Below are positions 32,276 to 39,866 of a stretch of 64,000 bases of DNA, piece after piece. The DNA is from Limiplasma sp031549415 (GTDB lineage: Bacteria > Bacillota > Clostridia > Christensenellales > Aristaeellaceae). Under the pieces are notes generated by a model. That model was not told the origin of the DNA and searched no databases. It saw nothing but the letters and a program-made list of their open reading frames with translations. Within the stretch, counting starts at the first letter, position 1. Each line of letters begins with the position of its first letter. A program made the translations under genes and the position numbers. The DNA lies in contig JAVBPU010000014.1 of assembly GCA_031549415.1 (NCBI GenBank), positions 1 through 64,000 of the forward strand, given 5' to 3'.

Positions 32276-32980
32276 TTATGAAAATGCGGCTTCCAGCTTG
32301 AGCAAAACCCCCCTGGCGGTGGCTTCCCCCACCTCCAGGGCAAACACCCGCTCCTGGATGCTTTCCAGGCGGTGCGCATCCGAAGAGTGCAGGATCAACC
32401 GGCCTTTTGTGGCATAGGCGGGGCAGGCCAGCCCCAGGGAAACTTCCACCACCGGGTGCTCCGGCAGCATGGGCATCAGGCCCAAAGCGCCAATCATGCC
32501 ATTGCTGCCCCGGTTGATATGGGCCGGAACAGGAATGCCGTGATGGTGGCGGATCAACGCGCAAAGCTGTTCCACGCTGAAATCCGTGGCGTTGACCAGC
32601 AGCCTCGGCTCCTCTCGCAAAACGGTATCGTCTTCCCCCATCACCAGCTGCCTGCCAAACAAATCCGGCTGGTTTTCCACTTCCGGCAAATGGTCGTCTA
32701 TGATCTTGGCAAAGGCCAACGCCTCTTCCAGGGTATAAAAATAGGCCAAAATATGCACGTCTTCCTTGCTGGTCACTTCCAACCCGGGAATGACCTCCAT
32801 GGAAAGGGCTTGAGCGGCCTCCATCACCTGGGGCAGGTTCAAAGCGCTGTTATGATCTGTTACGGCAATCACATCCAGGCCTTTCAGCTTGGCCATCCCC
32901 ACCATGTTATAGGGGGTCATGTCGTCCTCCGCGCAGGGGGACAGACAGCTATGCAGATGCAGGTCCGTATAGGCGAGCAT
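32276..32980 (-). CDS. PHP-domain phosphoesterase
   Basis: 234 residues. Metal-binding motifs are YTDLHLHSCLSPCAEDDMTP, TDHN, a Glu in IPGLEVTSKEDVHILAYF, HINRGSNGM and the terminal LHSSDAHRLESI. PHP enzymes hydrolyse phosphoester bonds; related proteins act on nucleotides or phosphosugars. The substrate is unknown. It is the last gene of the sensory-hydrogenase operon and starts 2 bases after the DRTGG gene stop. Confidence 0.9.
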   Translation of the reverse strand: MLAYTDLHLHSCLSPCAEDDMTPYNMVGMAKLKGLDVIAVTDHNSALNLPQVMEAAQALSMEVIPGLEVTSKEDVHILAYFYTLEEALAFAKIIDDHLPEVENQPDLFGRQLVMGEDDTVLREEPRLLVNATDFSVEQLCALIRHHHGIPVPAHINRGSNGMIGALGLMPMLPEHPVVEVSLGLACPAYATKGRLILHSSDAHRLESIQERVFALEVGEATARGVLLKLEAAFS

Positions 32981-32982
32981 GG

Positions 32983-33330
32983 TTATTCCGCTGGCGGCAG
33001 CACGCCGGCCTTTGCCATCAGCCCGCTGAGCTCATAAGCGGTTTTTGCCGTGGCCAGCACCGCCAGGCCCTCTTCCCGGGCTTTGGCCAGCGAGGCTTCT
33101 TCAATTTCCACGCCCTCCGTGAGCAGCACGCAGGCCATTTCCATCAGCACCGCCACCGCAATAACGTTCACATGGGTTTGCACCGTCATCCAGGCCATGC
33201 CCTGCTTCCCGTGGGCCAGCACCCAGCTTAAAAGGTCGCAAGCGTACCCACAGGTGACCTCCGCATCCAGATCCGCGCCATCCACAAGGTTTTGGGCGTT
33301 AAGCACCTCCATCAATTGCCGGACTGTCAT
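32983..33330 (-). CDS. DRTGG-domain protein (second copy)
   Basis: 115 residues. The pattern VRQLMEVLNAQNLVDGADLD, CGYACDLLSWVLAH, VIAVAVLMEMACVLLTEG and LAVLATAKTAYELSGLMAKA resembles DRTGG domains, a small alpha/beta fold found in regulatory and phosphotransacetylase-related proteins. Its paralogue is at 35,151-35,519. It is probably a sensory or regulatory part of the operon; the ligand is unknown. Confidence 0.8.
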   Translation of the reverse strand: MTVRQLMEVLNAQNLVDGADLDAEVTCGYACDLLSWVLAHGKQGMAWMTVQTHVNVIAVAVLMEMACVLLTEGVEIEEASLAKAREEGLAVLATAKTAYELSGLMAKAGVLPPAE

Positions 33331-33339
33331 ACGCTTCTC

Positions 33340-34644
33340 CTACTCTCTGGTGGTTTTGGCCAGTTCCACCATTTTTTGGGCCATGATCTTCAGTTGGTCT
33401 TTCAAAATATGAATGCAATCCATCTTGTTGCAATACCCGCGCACAATGTCCTCCGCGAAGGTCATGCAGGTGGGGCTGCCACAGCTGCCGCAATCATACC
33501 CGGGCAGCGTTTTCACAATTTCCTCCATCTGCTCCATTTTGCGCATGGCCTCCACAATGTCCTCGTCCAGGCGCATGACGCTGTTGGGGGAGACGGGCTT
33601 GTCCGTCTGGACGGCGTATTTGTTGAGATAAGAGGCGTTGACCTTTTCATCCGGGTGGGTCATGTCGCTGCCCTTCATCAGGGCCCTTATGGCATTGCGC
33701 GCCACATAGCCGTTTTCAAAGGTCAACGGCCCGCCCACACAGCCGCCCGTACAGGCGGAGCCTTCAAAAAAGACCAGGTCCTCCAACTTGTTGTTTTCAA
33801 TTTCTTCCAGCACCCGGATCACGTTTTCAATGCCATCCACCGCCATGCTATGCTCCGGGGATACGGCAACGCTCTCCCCCCCGTTGTTGGCCCAACCCAC
33901 CCCAAAGGCCGTGGCCTTGGCCAGGCCCACATCCAGGGGATAGTTCTTCATTTGGCCCGCCAGCAGGCCGTAGATCTCCAGCATGGAAATGGCCCCGTCA
34001 CAGGCGGAGGTCTCATGGCCAATGGGGTTGCGGATGGCCGTCATCTTAGCGGCGCAGGGGGTGATGAAAAAGCAGCCCACTTCCTCCTGGGGCACGCTAT
34101 GCTTTTGGCAGAATTCCCGCTTGGCCACCATGGCGGCCAGCTCCATGGGCTGACGGATATCAATCAGATGAGAGATCAGCTCCGGAAAGCGCACTTGAAT
34201 CAGCCGGGTGATGGCAGGGCAGGCCGAGGAAATCACGGGAAAGCGCTGCTTGTCCATGCTGCGCATCCGCTCCCGAATGGCGCGGGTGACAATGTCCGCC
34301 CCCTGCGCCACCTCATATACATCGTCAAAACCCATTTTCAGCAGCCCTTCCAGCACCTGGGAGGGGCTGACCAGGTTTTTGAACTGCCCATATAAGGAGG
34401 GCGCGGGCAGGGCAATTTTATAGCGGAAGCGGTTGATGCTGGCAAGCGGGTCCGTTTGGGCATATTTGGCGTGGTAATCGCAAACGCGGATGCACTCGCC
34501 GCAGTCAATACAACGTTCATCAATGATATGGGCCCGCCCGCCCCGGACGCGGATGGCATCCGTTGGGCAGCGCTTTAAGCAATTGGTGCAGCCCTTGCAT
34601 TTGTCCTTGTCCAGCCGGACAGAGTGGTACCGTTTATCCGTCAT
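33340..34644 (-). CDS. Sensory-type [FeFe] hydrogenase-like iron-sulfur protein
   Basis: 434 residues from ATG 34644. Two N-terminal ferredoxin clusters (CKGCTNCLKRCPTDAI, CIDCGECIRVC) precede an H-cluster-like domain with L1 SSACPAI, L2 TPCAAKM and L3 SACTGGCVGGPL. The first Cys of the usual TSC motif is Ala, as in sensory hydrogenases, which turn over slowly. The C-terminus adds a further four-cysteine [Fe-S] motif (CGSCGSPTCMTF...CNKMDC) and no PAS domain, closest to group D. Lying between HATPase and DRTGG genes, it probably senses H2 or redox state. Confidence 0.85.
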   Translation of the reverse strand: MTDKRYHSVRLDKDKCKGCTNCLKRCPTDAIRVRGGRAHIIDERCIDCGECIRVCDYHAKYAQTDPLASINRFRYKIALPAPSLYGQFKNLVSPSQVLEGLLKMGFDDVYEVAQGADIVTRAIRERMRSMDKQRFPVISSACPAITRLIQVRFPELISHLIDIRQPMELAAMVAKREFCQKHSVPQEEVGCFFITPCAAKMTAIRNPIGHETSACDGAISMLEIYGLLAGQMKNYPLDVGLAKATAFGVGWANNGGESVAVSPEHSMAVDGIENVIRVLEEIENNKLEDLVFFEGSACTGGCVGGPLTFENGYVARNAIRALMKGSDMTHPDEKVNASYLNKYAVQTDKPVSPNSVMRLDEDIVEAMRKMEQMEEIVKTLPGYDCGSCGSPTCMTFAEDIVRGYCNKMDCIHILKDQLKIMAQKMVELAKTTRE

Positions 34645-34682
34645 GGCAAACCCTCCCCGCTTTGGGCTTTTCATCCATCGGG

Positions 34683-35114
34683 CTATTGCGCAGGTTGCAG
34701 GCGAAAACGCATTTCAATGGTGGTGCCCTTGCCCACTTCGCTTTGGATGGCAAAGCCGTCCGCGTTGCGCTTCATGTTGGGAAGTCCCATGCCCGCGCCA
34801 AAGCCCAATCCCCTAGCCTCCTCGCTGGCGGTGGAAAAGCCCTCTTCCATGGCCTTGTCCACATTGGGAATTCCGGGCCCGATGTCCTTGGAAACCAGCA
34901 GTAGCTCCGTGGGGGTCATCTCCGCGGTCAACGTCCCGCCCATGGTATGGATGATCAGGTTCAGCTCCACTTCATAGCTGGCCACAGCGATGCGCCGCAA
35001 AATGGCGCTGTCAACGCCCAGCTGTTTCAGCTTCCGCTTGATGGTGGCGGAGGCTTCCCCCGCCGAGCCAAAGTCGCCCGCCGTGATCTTGTATGTATCG
35101 GTCATTGTGCTCAT
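34683..35114 (-). CDS. Anti-sigma-factor-like HATPase protein
   Basis: 143 residues, RsbT/RsbW-like. It contains an N-box (VASYEVELNLIIHTMGG), G1 SKDIGPGIPNVDKAM, a glycine-rich lid (GLGFGAGMGLPNM) and G2 SEVGKGTTIEM. It shares QSEVGKGTT with the HATPase at 31,051-31,605, so the two are likely distant paralogues. Such proteins bind or phosphorylate partner regulators. It lies between the DRTGG and sensory-hydrogenase genes, so the hydrogenase state may be passed to it. Confidence 0.85.
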   Translation of the reverse strand: MSTMTDTYKITAGDFGSAGEASATIKRKLKQLGVDSAILRRIAVASYEVELNLIIHTMGGTLTAEMTPTELLLVSKDIGPGIPNVDKAMEEGFSTASEEARGLGFGAGMGLPNMKRNADGFAIQSEVGKGTTIEMRFRLQPAQ

Positions 35115-35150
35115 CGTCCGTATCTCTCTTTCGCAGATCAGGCCGCAACG

Positions 35151-35519
35151 CTAAGCCCCTGTTTTCTTTTCCGTACCCCGGATGCCTGCCTGGTACAAAA
35201 GCCCGCAGGTGGTGTAGGTGGTGTGCTTTGTGGTCATCACCACAATGCCCAATTCCTCTGCCTCGTCCAAAACCTCCTGCCCCGGCACCTTGCCCCGGGC
35301 AAAAACGATGCAATGAATGTCCAGCATTTCCGCCGTGCGCATCACATGGATGTTGGTCAGCCCCGTGATCAAAATGGTTTTATCCTTCACAAAGGCCAGC
35401 ACATCGCTCATCAAATCGGACCCGCAGGCCGTTTTCACCTCCTGGCCCAGCTTGTCCCCGCCAAGCAAAACCCGGGCGTCTAGTACCGCTACCACTTCTG
35501 CTATGGTCACCCTTCTCAC
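35151..35519 (-). CDS. DRTGG-domain protein (first copy)
   Basis: 122 residues from GTG 35519. The DRTGG fold is suggested by TIAEVVAVLDARVLLGGDKL, CGSDLMSDVLAFVKDKTILI, TGLTNIHVMRTAEMLDIHCI and VVMTTKHTTYTTCGLLYQAG. It overlaps the SPOR gene stop by GTGA. With its paralogue at 32,983 it flanks the HATPase and sensory hydrogenase genes. Confidence 0.82.
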   Translation of the reverse strand: MRRVTIAEVVAVLDARVLLGGDKLGQEVKTACGSDLMSDVLAFVKDKTILITGLTNIHVMRTAEMLDIHCIVFARGKVPGQEVLDEAEELGIVVMTTKHTTYTTCGLLYQAGIRGTEKKTGA

Positions 35520-36358
35520 CCTTCTTCCTTTGGTATGGACAGCCCGTCGTACACTTTTTTCAGCGCGTCCAGGGCGGCAATGGCCTGGTATTTGACCTGG
35601 GTCGCCAGCTGCACGGAGGTTTCCTTTTCATCCACGGTTTTCACAAACGCGCCATAGGACCGCAAGCCATCAATAAGGCCCTGCACCGCCTGATGCCTGG
35701 GGGCAGAAAAGCGCTGTTCCAGCCGAAGGGCCACCGTTTCCACCTGCTGGCCCGCCGCCTGCACCTGGGCAATGGCTTCCGGCACGCTCACCTCTTGCCG
35801 GTCCATCAGCATGGACAGGGCTTGCAGCTGGGACACCAGATCGCTGCCATGCAAAAAGGCGGCTTCCAAAATGTCCAATTGCCCCTTCATGCCCTTCATG
35901 CGCAGCACCAATGGTGGCAACTGAATCTGATAGGCGTAGGCTTCAATGGAGTGCTTTTGGAAGAGCTGGGCCCGCACGGCCTCCACTTCCTCCTTGGTGG
36001 GATACAGGGCAGCCAGAGCACGGAAACGGGTATCCTCCCATACATATCCGGCGGCGCCACGGTTTTGAAACGACTCCGCGATTTTCTTGGCGGCCTCCTG
36101 GTTTTCAAAGGCGCCAAGTTGCAAAGCATACCAAGTTGCTGTTGGCAGCGTCATTTCCCGGCTTTCCACGGTTTCGTCAAAGGCGGCGTCCGTGGGAATG
36201 GGCGTGGGGGTTTCCGCCAACCGCACCTGCAGCCCGTCCCCATCGTTCCTCCACAGCAGGCCGGATAAGAGCAGCACCGCGGATAAAAACAGCAGTAGGT
36301 AATTAAGCCATTTCCTTTGCGTCGTACCACTGGGGTATACCCGAGTCTTTTCTTCCAT
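35516..36358 (-). CDS. Single-pass membrane protein with SPOR domain
   Basis: 280 residues. A short cytoplasmic N-terminus and one membrane helix (LNYLLLFLSAVLLLSGLLW, residues 18-36) are followed by an external SPOR-like repeat (ATWYALQLGAFENQEAAKKI...GYVWEDTRFRALAALYPTKE), which in other proteins binds denuded glycan strands. The rest is helical (about 170-275). It is the first gene of the sensory-hydrogenase operon, an unexpected partner for redox genes. Confidence 0.8.
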   Translation of the reverse strand: MEEKTRVYPSGTTQRKWLNYLLLFLSAVLLLSGLLWRNDGDGLQVRLAETPTPIPTDAAFDETVESREMTLPTATWYALQLGAFENQEAAKKIAESFQNRGAAGYVWEDTRFRALAALYPTKEEVEAVRAQLFQKHSIEAYAYQIQLPPLVLRMKGMKGQLDILEAAFLHGSDLVSQLQALSMLMDRQEVSVPEAIAQVQAAGQQVETVALRLEQRFSAPRHQAVQGLIDGLRSYGAFVKTVDEKETSVQLATQVKYQAIAALDALKKVYDGLSIPKEEG

Positions 36359-36491
36359 GCCGGTCCCCTCCCATGCTTCGCATCGTCTGACCCTATGCGC
36401 CCCAAAGGAGGATTATGTGTAGCTTGCGCTTCCTGCCACGCTGTGTTACCATAAACAAACCGCATTCATTATACAGGCACGGAGGCAAAAG

Positions 36492-37223
36492 ATGCAATAC
36501 CATTTGGATACGATTCCACTGTGGGAAGTGCTGGAACAGCATGCGGAATGCCCCTTTTGCGCCTTGTATCATCATTTGGAAGAAACCGAGGTCCAGCGGG
36601 CCCTGGGTGGCAGCGTGATGGAGCCGGATGTGCGCGTGCAGGTCAACAAACGCGGCTTTTGCGCAACCCATCACAGACAACTGCTGGCCCAGAACAACCG
36701 GCTGGGGCATGCCTTGCTGACGGATTCCCACATGAAGGAACTGCTGAAAAAGACCTGTTCCTTGTCTCCCGCGGGTTGGCCCCCCAAGGCACATTTGGAC
36801 GCGTTGATTGAAAAGCTGCAAGCCCTTTCCAGTGGATGCGTTCTCTGTGATGCCCTTGCCCTGCATATGAACCGCTACTATGCCACTTTTTTGCATCTTT
36901 GGAAAACCGACAAAAAATTTCAGGCGCTATGGGATGCTTCCCACGGAGCCTGCATGCCTCATGGGGCAGAGCTTCTGCGCCATGCGCAAAAGCATCTGTC
37001 CCTTAAAAAGCAGCAGGTTTTGGCCGGGTCGGTGCTTGCGTTGCTCAATGCCCGTCTGACCCAGGATGAAAAGGACTTGGAATACTTCACAACGCAGTTT
37101 GACTACCGCAATCAAAACAGGCCCTGGGGGGACAGCAAAACCGCCTTGGAGCGCAGCCTCCGGCGGTTGCGGGGCGGCTTTGCGGAAGAACACTTTGAAA
37201 GGGACGGTGAAACCCGTTCATAA
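36492..37223 (+). CDS. DUF6062-like cysteine-rich protein
   Basis: 243 residues, starting MQYHLDTIPLWEVLEQHAEC behind GGAGG. Cysteine pairs CPFC (residues 20-23), FCATH, and CVLC near residue 118 suggest metal binding, with HGACMPH further on. Similar proteins occur in Clostridia without known function; the DUF number is from memory. It is transcribed divergently from the SPOR operon; a candidate promoter is TTGCGC-17-TACCAT at 36,424-36,452. Confidence 0.75.
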   Translation: MQYHLDTIPLWEVLEQHAECPFCALYHHLEETEVQRALGGSVMEPDVRVQVNKRGFCATHHRQLLAQNNRLGHALLTDSHMKELLKKTCSLSPAGWPPKAHLDALIEKLQALSSGCVLCDALALHMNRYYATFLHLWKTDKKFQALWDASHGACMPHGAELLRHAQKHLSLKKQQVLAGSVLALLNARLTQDEKDLEYFTTQFDYRNQNRPWGDSKTALERSLRRLRGGFAEEHFERDGETRS

Positions 37224-37238
37224 TGCTCTGGCGCGTGC

Positions 37239-37697
37239 TTATTCCGCCTCCCGCTGAAACTGTTCCAGGGATACGCCCGCCTCCTGAAAAAACTCCAAAG
37301 AAAAGGGGTCCGGGTACCCTTGCTCATATACCACCCGCTTGATGCCCACGTTCACAATCATTTTCGCGCAGACGGAGCAGGGCTGGTGGGTGCAGTACAG
37401 CGTGCCTCCCTCAATGGAAATGCCCAGCTTGGCCGCCTGCAAAATGGCGTTTTGTTCCGCGTGGATGGCGTAGCAGACCTCCGCCCGGGTCCCCGAAGGA
37501 ATGTTCAGCTTGCGGCGCAGGCACTCACCCCGCTCTTTGCAGGTCTGGATCCCCGCAGGTGCGCCATTGTACCCGGTGGTCATGATGCGCTTGTCCTTTA
37601 CAATGACAGCGCCGATGTTCCGGCCTTCATTAAAGCAGCTTGACCATTCGGAAATCAAATAGGCCATCTTCATGAACCGAATATCCCATTTATCCAT
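37239..37697 (-). CDS. comEB: dCMP deaminase (ComEB-like)
   Basis: 152 residues from ATG 37697 with GGGAGG upstream; the frame is open further but that part lacks homology. Zinc site: HAEQNAI supplies His and catalytic Glu, CTHQPCSVC the two Cys. NIGAVIVKDKRIMTTGYNGA is the family N-terminus. It converts dCMP to dUMP for dTTP synthesis. Convergent with the DUF6062-like gene, 15 bases apart. Confidence 0.95.
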   Translation of the reverse strand: MDKWDIRFMKMAYLISEWSSCFNEGRNIGAVIVKDKRIMTTGYNGAPAGIQTCKERGECLRRKLNIPSGTRAEVCYAIHAEQNAILQAAKLGISIEGGTLYCTHQPCSVCAKMIVNVGIKRVVYEQGYPDPFSLEFFQEAGVSLEQFQREAE

Positions 37698-37724
37698 CTG
37701 CCTGCCTCCCATTTCTTTTTGTGA

Positions 37725-37753
37725 ATTATACTTCATTCCCTTGGTTTTGACAA
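37725..37753 (-). promoter_or_regulatory. Promoter of the dCMP deaminase gene
   Basis: On the minus strand, TTGTCA (37748-37753), a 17-base spacer and TATAAT (37725-37730), 28 bases before the start codon. This supports the start at 37697. Confidence 0.8.
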
Positions 37754-37832
37754 TGCGCCCAAGCCCATGGCGGCGCTCCCCGTTGTCATGGCCCCGGCCA
37801 ACGGCACATAGCCTCTTGCGGGAGGCGGTGCT

Positions 37833-39116
37833 GTGCGCACTCAGAACGCGAAACAACAAACCCTGCTGCTGGCCGGGGTGAACGCCATTGTGCGGGCCCT
37901 GGGCCTTTACATGCGGGTTCATCTATCCAGGCTGCTGGGCGCGGAAATCATGGGCATTGCGGAGCTTTGCTCCGGGGTCCATATGCTGGCCATTACGCCC
38001 CTGACCTCCGGCCTGCCCCTGGCGGTCAGCCGAATGACGGCCAAGGCTTCCCAAAAGGACAAGGAGCTGCCTTTGATGGCAGGTCTTTTGCTGGTGCAAA
38101 AAGCCTCTGTGGTGCTCATTCCCCTGTTGCTTCTGGGGTCGCCGCTGCTGGCGGGCTTCATGCGGGACCCACGGGTCCTGCCTTCCATATGGCTCAGCGC
38201 CCCCTGCATCTTGATCCTGGGGTACTCCGCCGTCTATAACGGGTACTGCTACGGCATGGAAAAAAGCTGGGTCCCTGCCATGTCGGAACTTTTGGAGCAG
38301 GTGGTGCGCTTTGCCCTGTCCATTGCCCTGATCCTTTGGCTGACCCAACTCACCACCCCTTGGCTGGCCGCCTTGCCGGTGGTGGCCACCACAGTGGCGG
38401 AAATGGCCGGGCTTGGCCTAGTCCTCCTCCTGCTCAAGCTGCCCCTGCAACACAGGGAGCTGGCAAAGCCTTTGCAAAAACCCGTCTTTCGCCTGGCCGC
38501 CCCCACCACCGCCACCCGGCTGATCAACACAGGGCTTCGCTCCCTCACCGCTATTTTGATTCCTTTGCGCCTGCAGGTCTCCGGCCTGGCTCCGGCAGAG
38601 GCCACCTCCCGTTTGGGGATGCTGAACGGCATGGTGATGCCCATTGTCATGCTGCCCTTCATCTTCACCAGCGCCTTGTCCATGGTCGCCCTGCCCCGCC
38701 TAGCCAAGGCGGAAAAAAACCGGGCGGAACTAAAGCGCTTGCTGCTTGTGTGCTTTGGCGCCGCCCTGCTGGTGGGGCTTCTTAGCTGGGGCATCATCCA
38801 CTGGGCCGCCCCGCTGTTGTCCCTTCGGGTGTACCGCATGGCGGAATTGGCCCCCTTGTTTCGCCTGTCCGGTCCGCTGGCGTTGCTGGCGGCTGTGGGG
38901 CACGTGGCCATGAGCGTCATTGCGGCCTTGGGCCAGCAAAAGCGTTCCATGGTGGGAACGCTTGTGACTTCTGTGGTTTCTTTGGTTCTTACCTACCTGT
39001 GGACCGCCCTGCCGGAGTACCGGCTGCAGGGTGTCATTTGGGCGCAATCCATCGCGCAGCTGGCCATGCTGCTTTGGAACCTGGCCATCCTATGGAAAAG
39101 CCTTCGCAGGGTGTGA
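37833..39116 (+). CDS. SpoVB/MurJ-like polysaccharide flippase (MOP superfamily)
   Basis: 427 residues from GTG 37833, behind GGAGG. Twelve or so hydrophobic helices are seen, for example LLLVQKASVVLIPLLLLGSP and GTLVTSVVSLVLTYLWTALP. The start LLAGVNAIVRALGLYMRVHLSRLLGAEIMGIAEL is typical of the SpoVB/Wzx branch. Such proteins flip lipid-linked oligosaccharides or lipid II. It is one of three plus-strand genes and overlaps the 3' end of trmN6 by 27 bases. Confidence 0.88.
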   Translation: MRTQNAKQQTLLLAGVNAIVRALGLYMRVHLSRLLGAEIMGIAELCSGVHMLAITPLTSGLPLAVSRMTAKASQKDKELPLMAGLLLVQKASVVLIPLLLLGSPLLAGFMRDPRVLPSIWLSAPCILILGYSAVYNGYCYGMEKSWVPAMSELLEQVVRFALSIALILWLTQLTTPWLAALPVVATTVAEMAGLGLVLLLLKLPLQHRELAKPLQKPVFRLAAPTTATRLINTGLRSLTAILIPLRLQVSGLAPAEATSRLGMLNGMVMPIVMLPFIFTSALSMVALPRLAKAEKNRAELKRLLLVCFGAALLVGLLSWGIIHWAAPLLSLRVYRMAELAPLFRLSGPLALLAAVGHVAMSVIAALGQQKRSMVGTLVTSVVSLVLTYLWTALPEYRLQGVIWAQSIAQLAMLLWNLAILWKSLRRV

Positions 39117-39866
39117 ACCGGTATCCTCTTGGTGGTAAATGCGCCTCAGCTCTTCCGTCTCGCTGCCGTCCTCCTGATAGACCACCAAGGGGGGGAGCCA
39201 GGCAAGGCCAGGCCTTGCGTTCTTCATGGCTTCCAGCAGCACCAAATAAGGGGCGCGGCTGGCCTTGGCGCATACCAGCCGGACCCGTTTCGGCTCCAAG
39301 CGCTTCTCCCGCAAGGCATCGCACAGCTCCAGCAGGCGTGGCGATGGAAACACAAGAAATATACGCCCATGGTTTTTTAGCAAGGAAGCACCCGCCGCCA
39401 CGATCTCGCGTAAGCTACAATCCGTTTCATGCCTGGCCACCAGCACCCCAGGCTCCGCACTGGGTAAACTGCTGCCCTGCTTGCCATAGGGCGGGTTACA
39501 GACCACTGCGTCCATACGTTCATAGCCCAAAACCCCAGGGGCCTCCCGCAGGTCCAAAGCATGCACCTGGATGCGCTGGGCCAAGCCGTTGAGCTCCATG
39601 GTGCGGCCTGCCATGTCCGCCATGTCCGGTTGAATTTCGATAGCGTGAAACTGTGCCGTTTTCTCCTTTTGGGAAAGAAGCACGGGCAAAATGCCCGTGC
39701 CTGTTCCCAAATCCGCAATTGTTTCGCCTTTGCGAAGCGTCACAAAATCCGCCAGCAGCACCGCGTCCATGCCGAAGCAAAAGGCGGCAGGGTTTTGAAT
39801 CATGCGCAGCCCATTGCGCTGCAGGTCGTCCACCCGCTCATGGGGCAAAACCAGTCCTCTTTCCAT
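39090..39866 (-). CDS. TrmN6-type tRNA adenine methyltransferase
   Basis: 258 residues. SAM-binding motif I is IADLGTGTGILPVLLSQK, motif IV is the N6-adenine signature NPPYGK (AVVCNPPYGKQG), preceded by GFRMI-like GLRMIQNPAAFCFGMDAVLL. Members methylate adenine-37 of tRNA-Val in E. coli; in Bacillota the substrate is less certain. It starts at the base next to the stop of the SpoIID/SH3 gene (39867). Confidence 0.88.
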   Translation of the reverse strand: MERGLVLPHERVDDLQRNGLRMIQNPAAFCFGMDAVLLADFVTLRKGETIADLGTGTGILPVLLSQKEKTAQFHAIEIQPDMADMAGRTMELNGLAQRIQVHALDLREAPGVLGYERMDAVVCNPPYGKQGSSLPSAEPGVLVARHETDCSLREIVAAGASLLKNHGRIFLVFPSPRLLELCDALREKRLEPKRVRLVCAKASRAPYLVLLEAMKNARPGLAWLPPLVVYQEDGSETEELRRIYHQEDTGSHPAKAFP

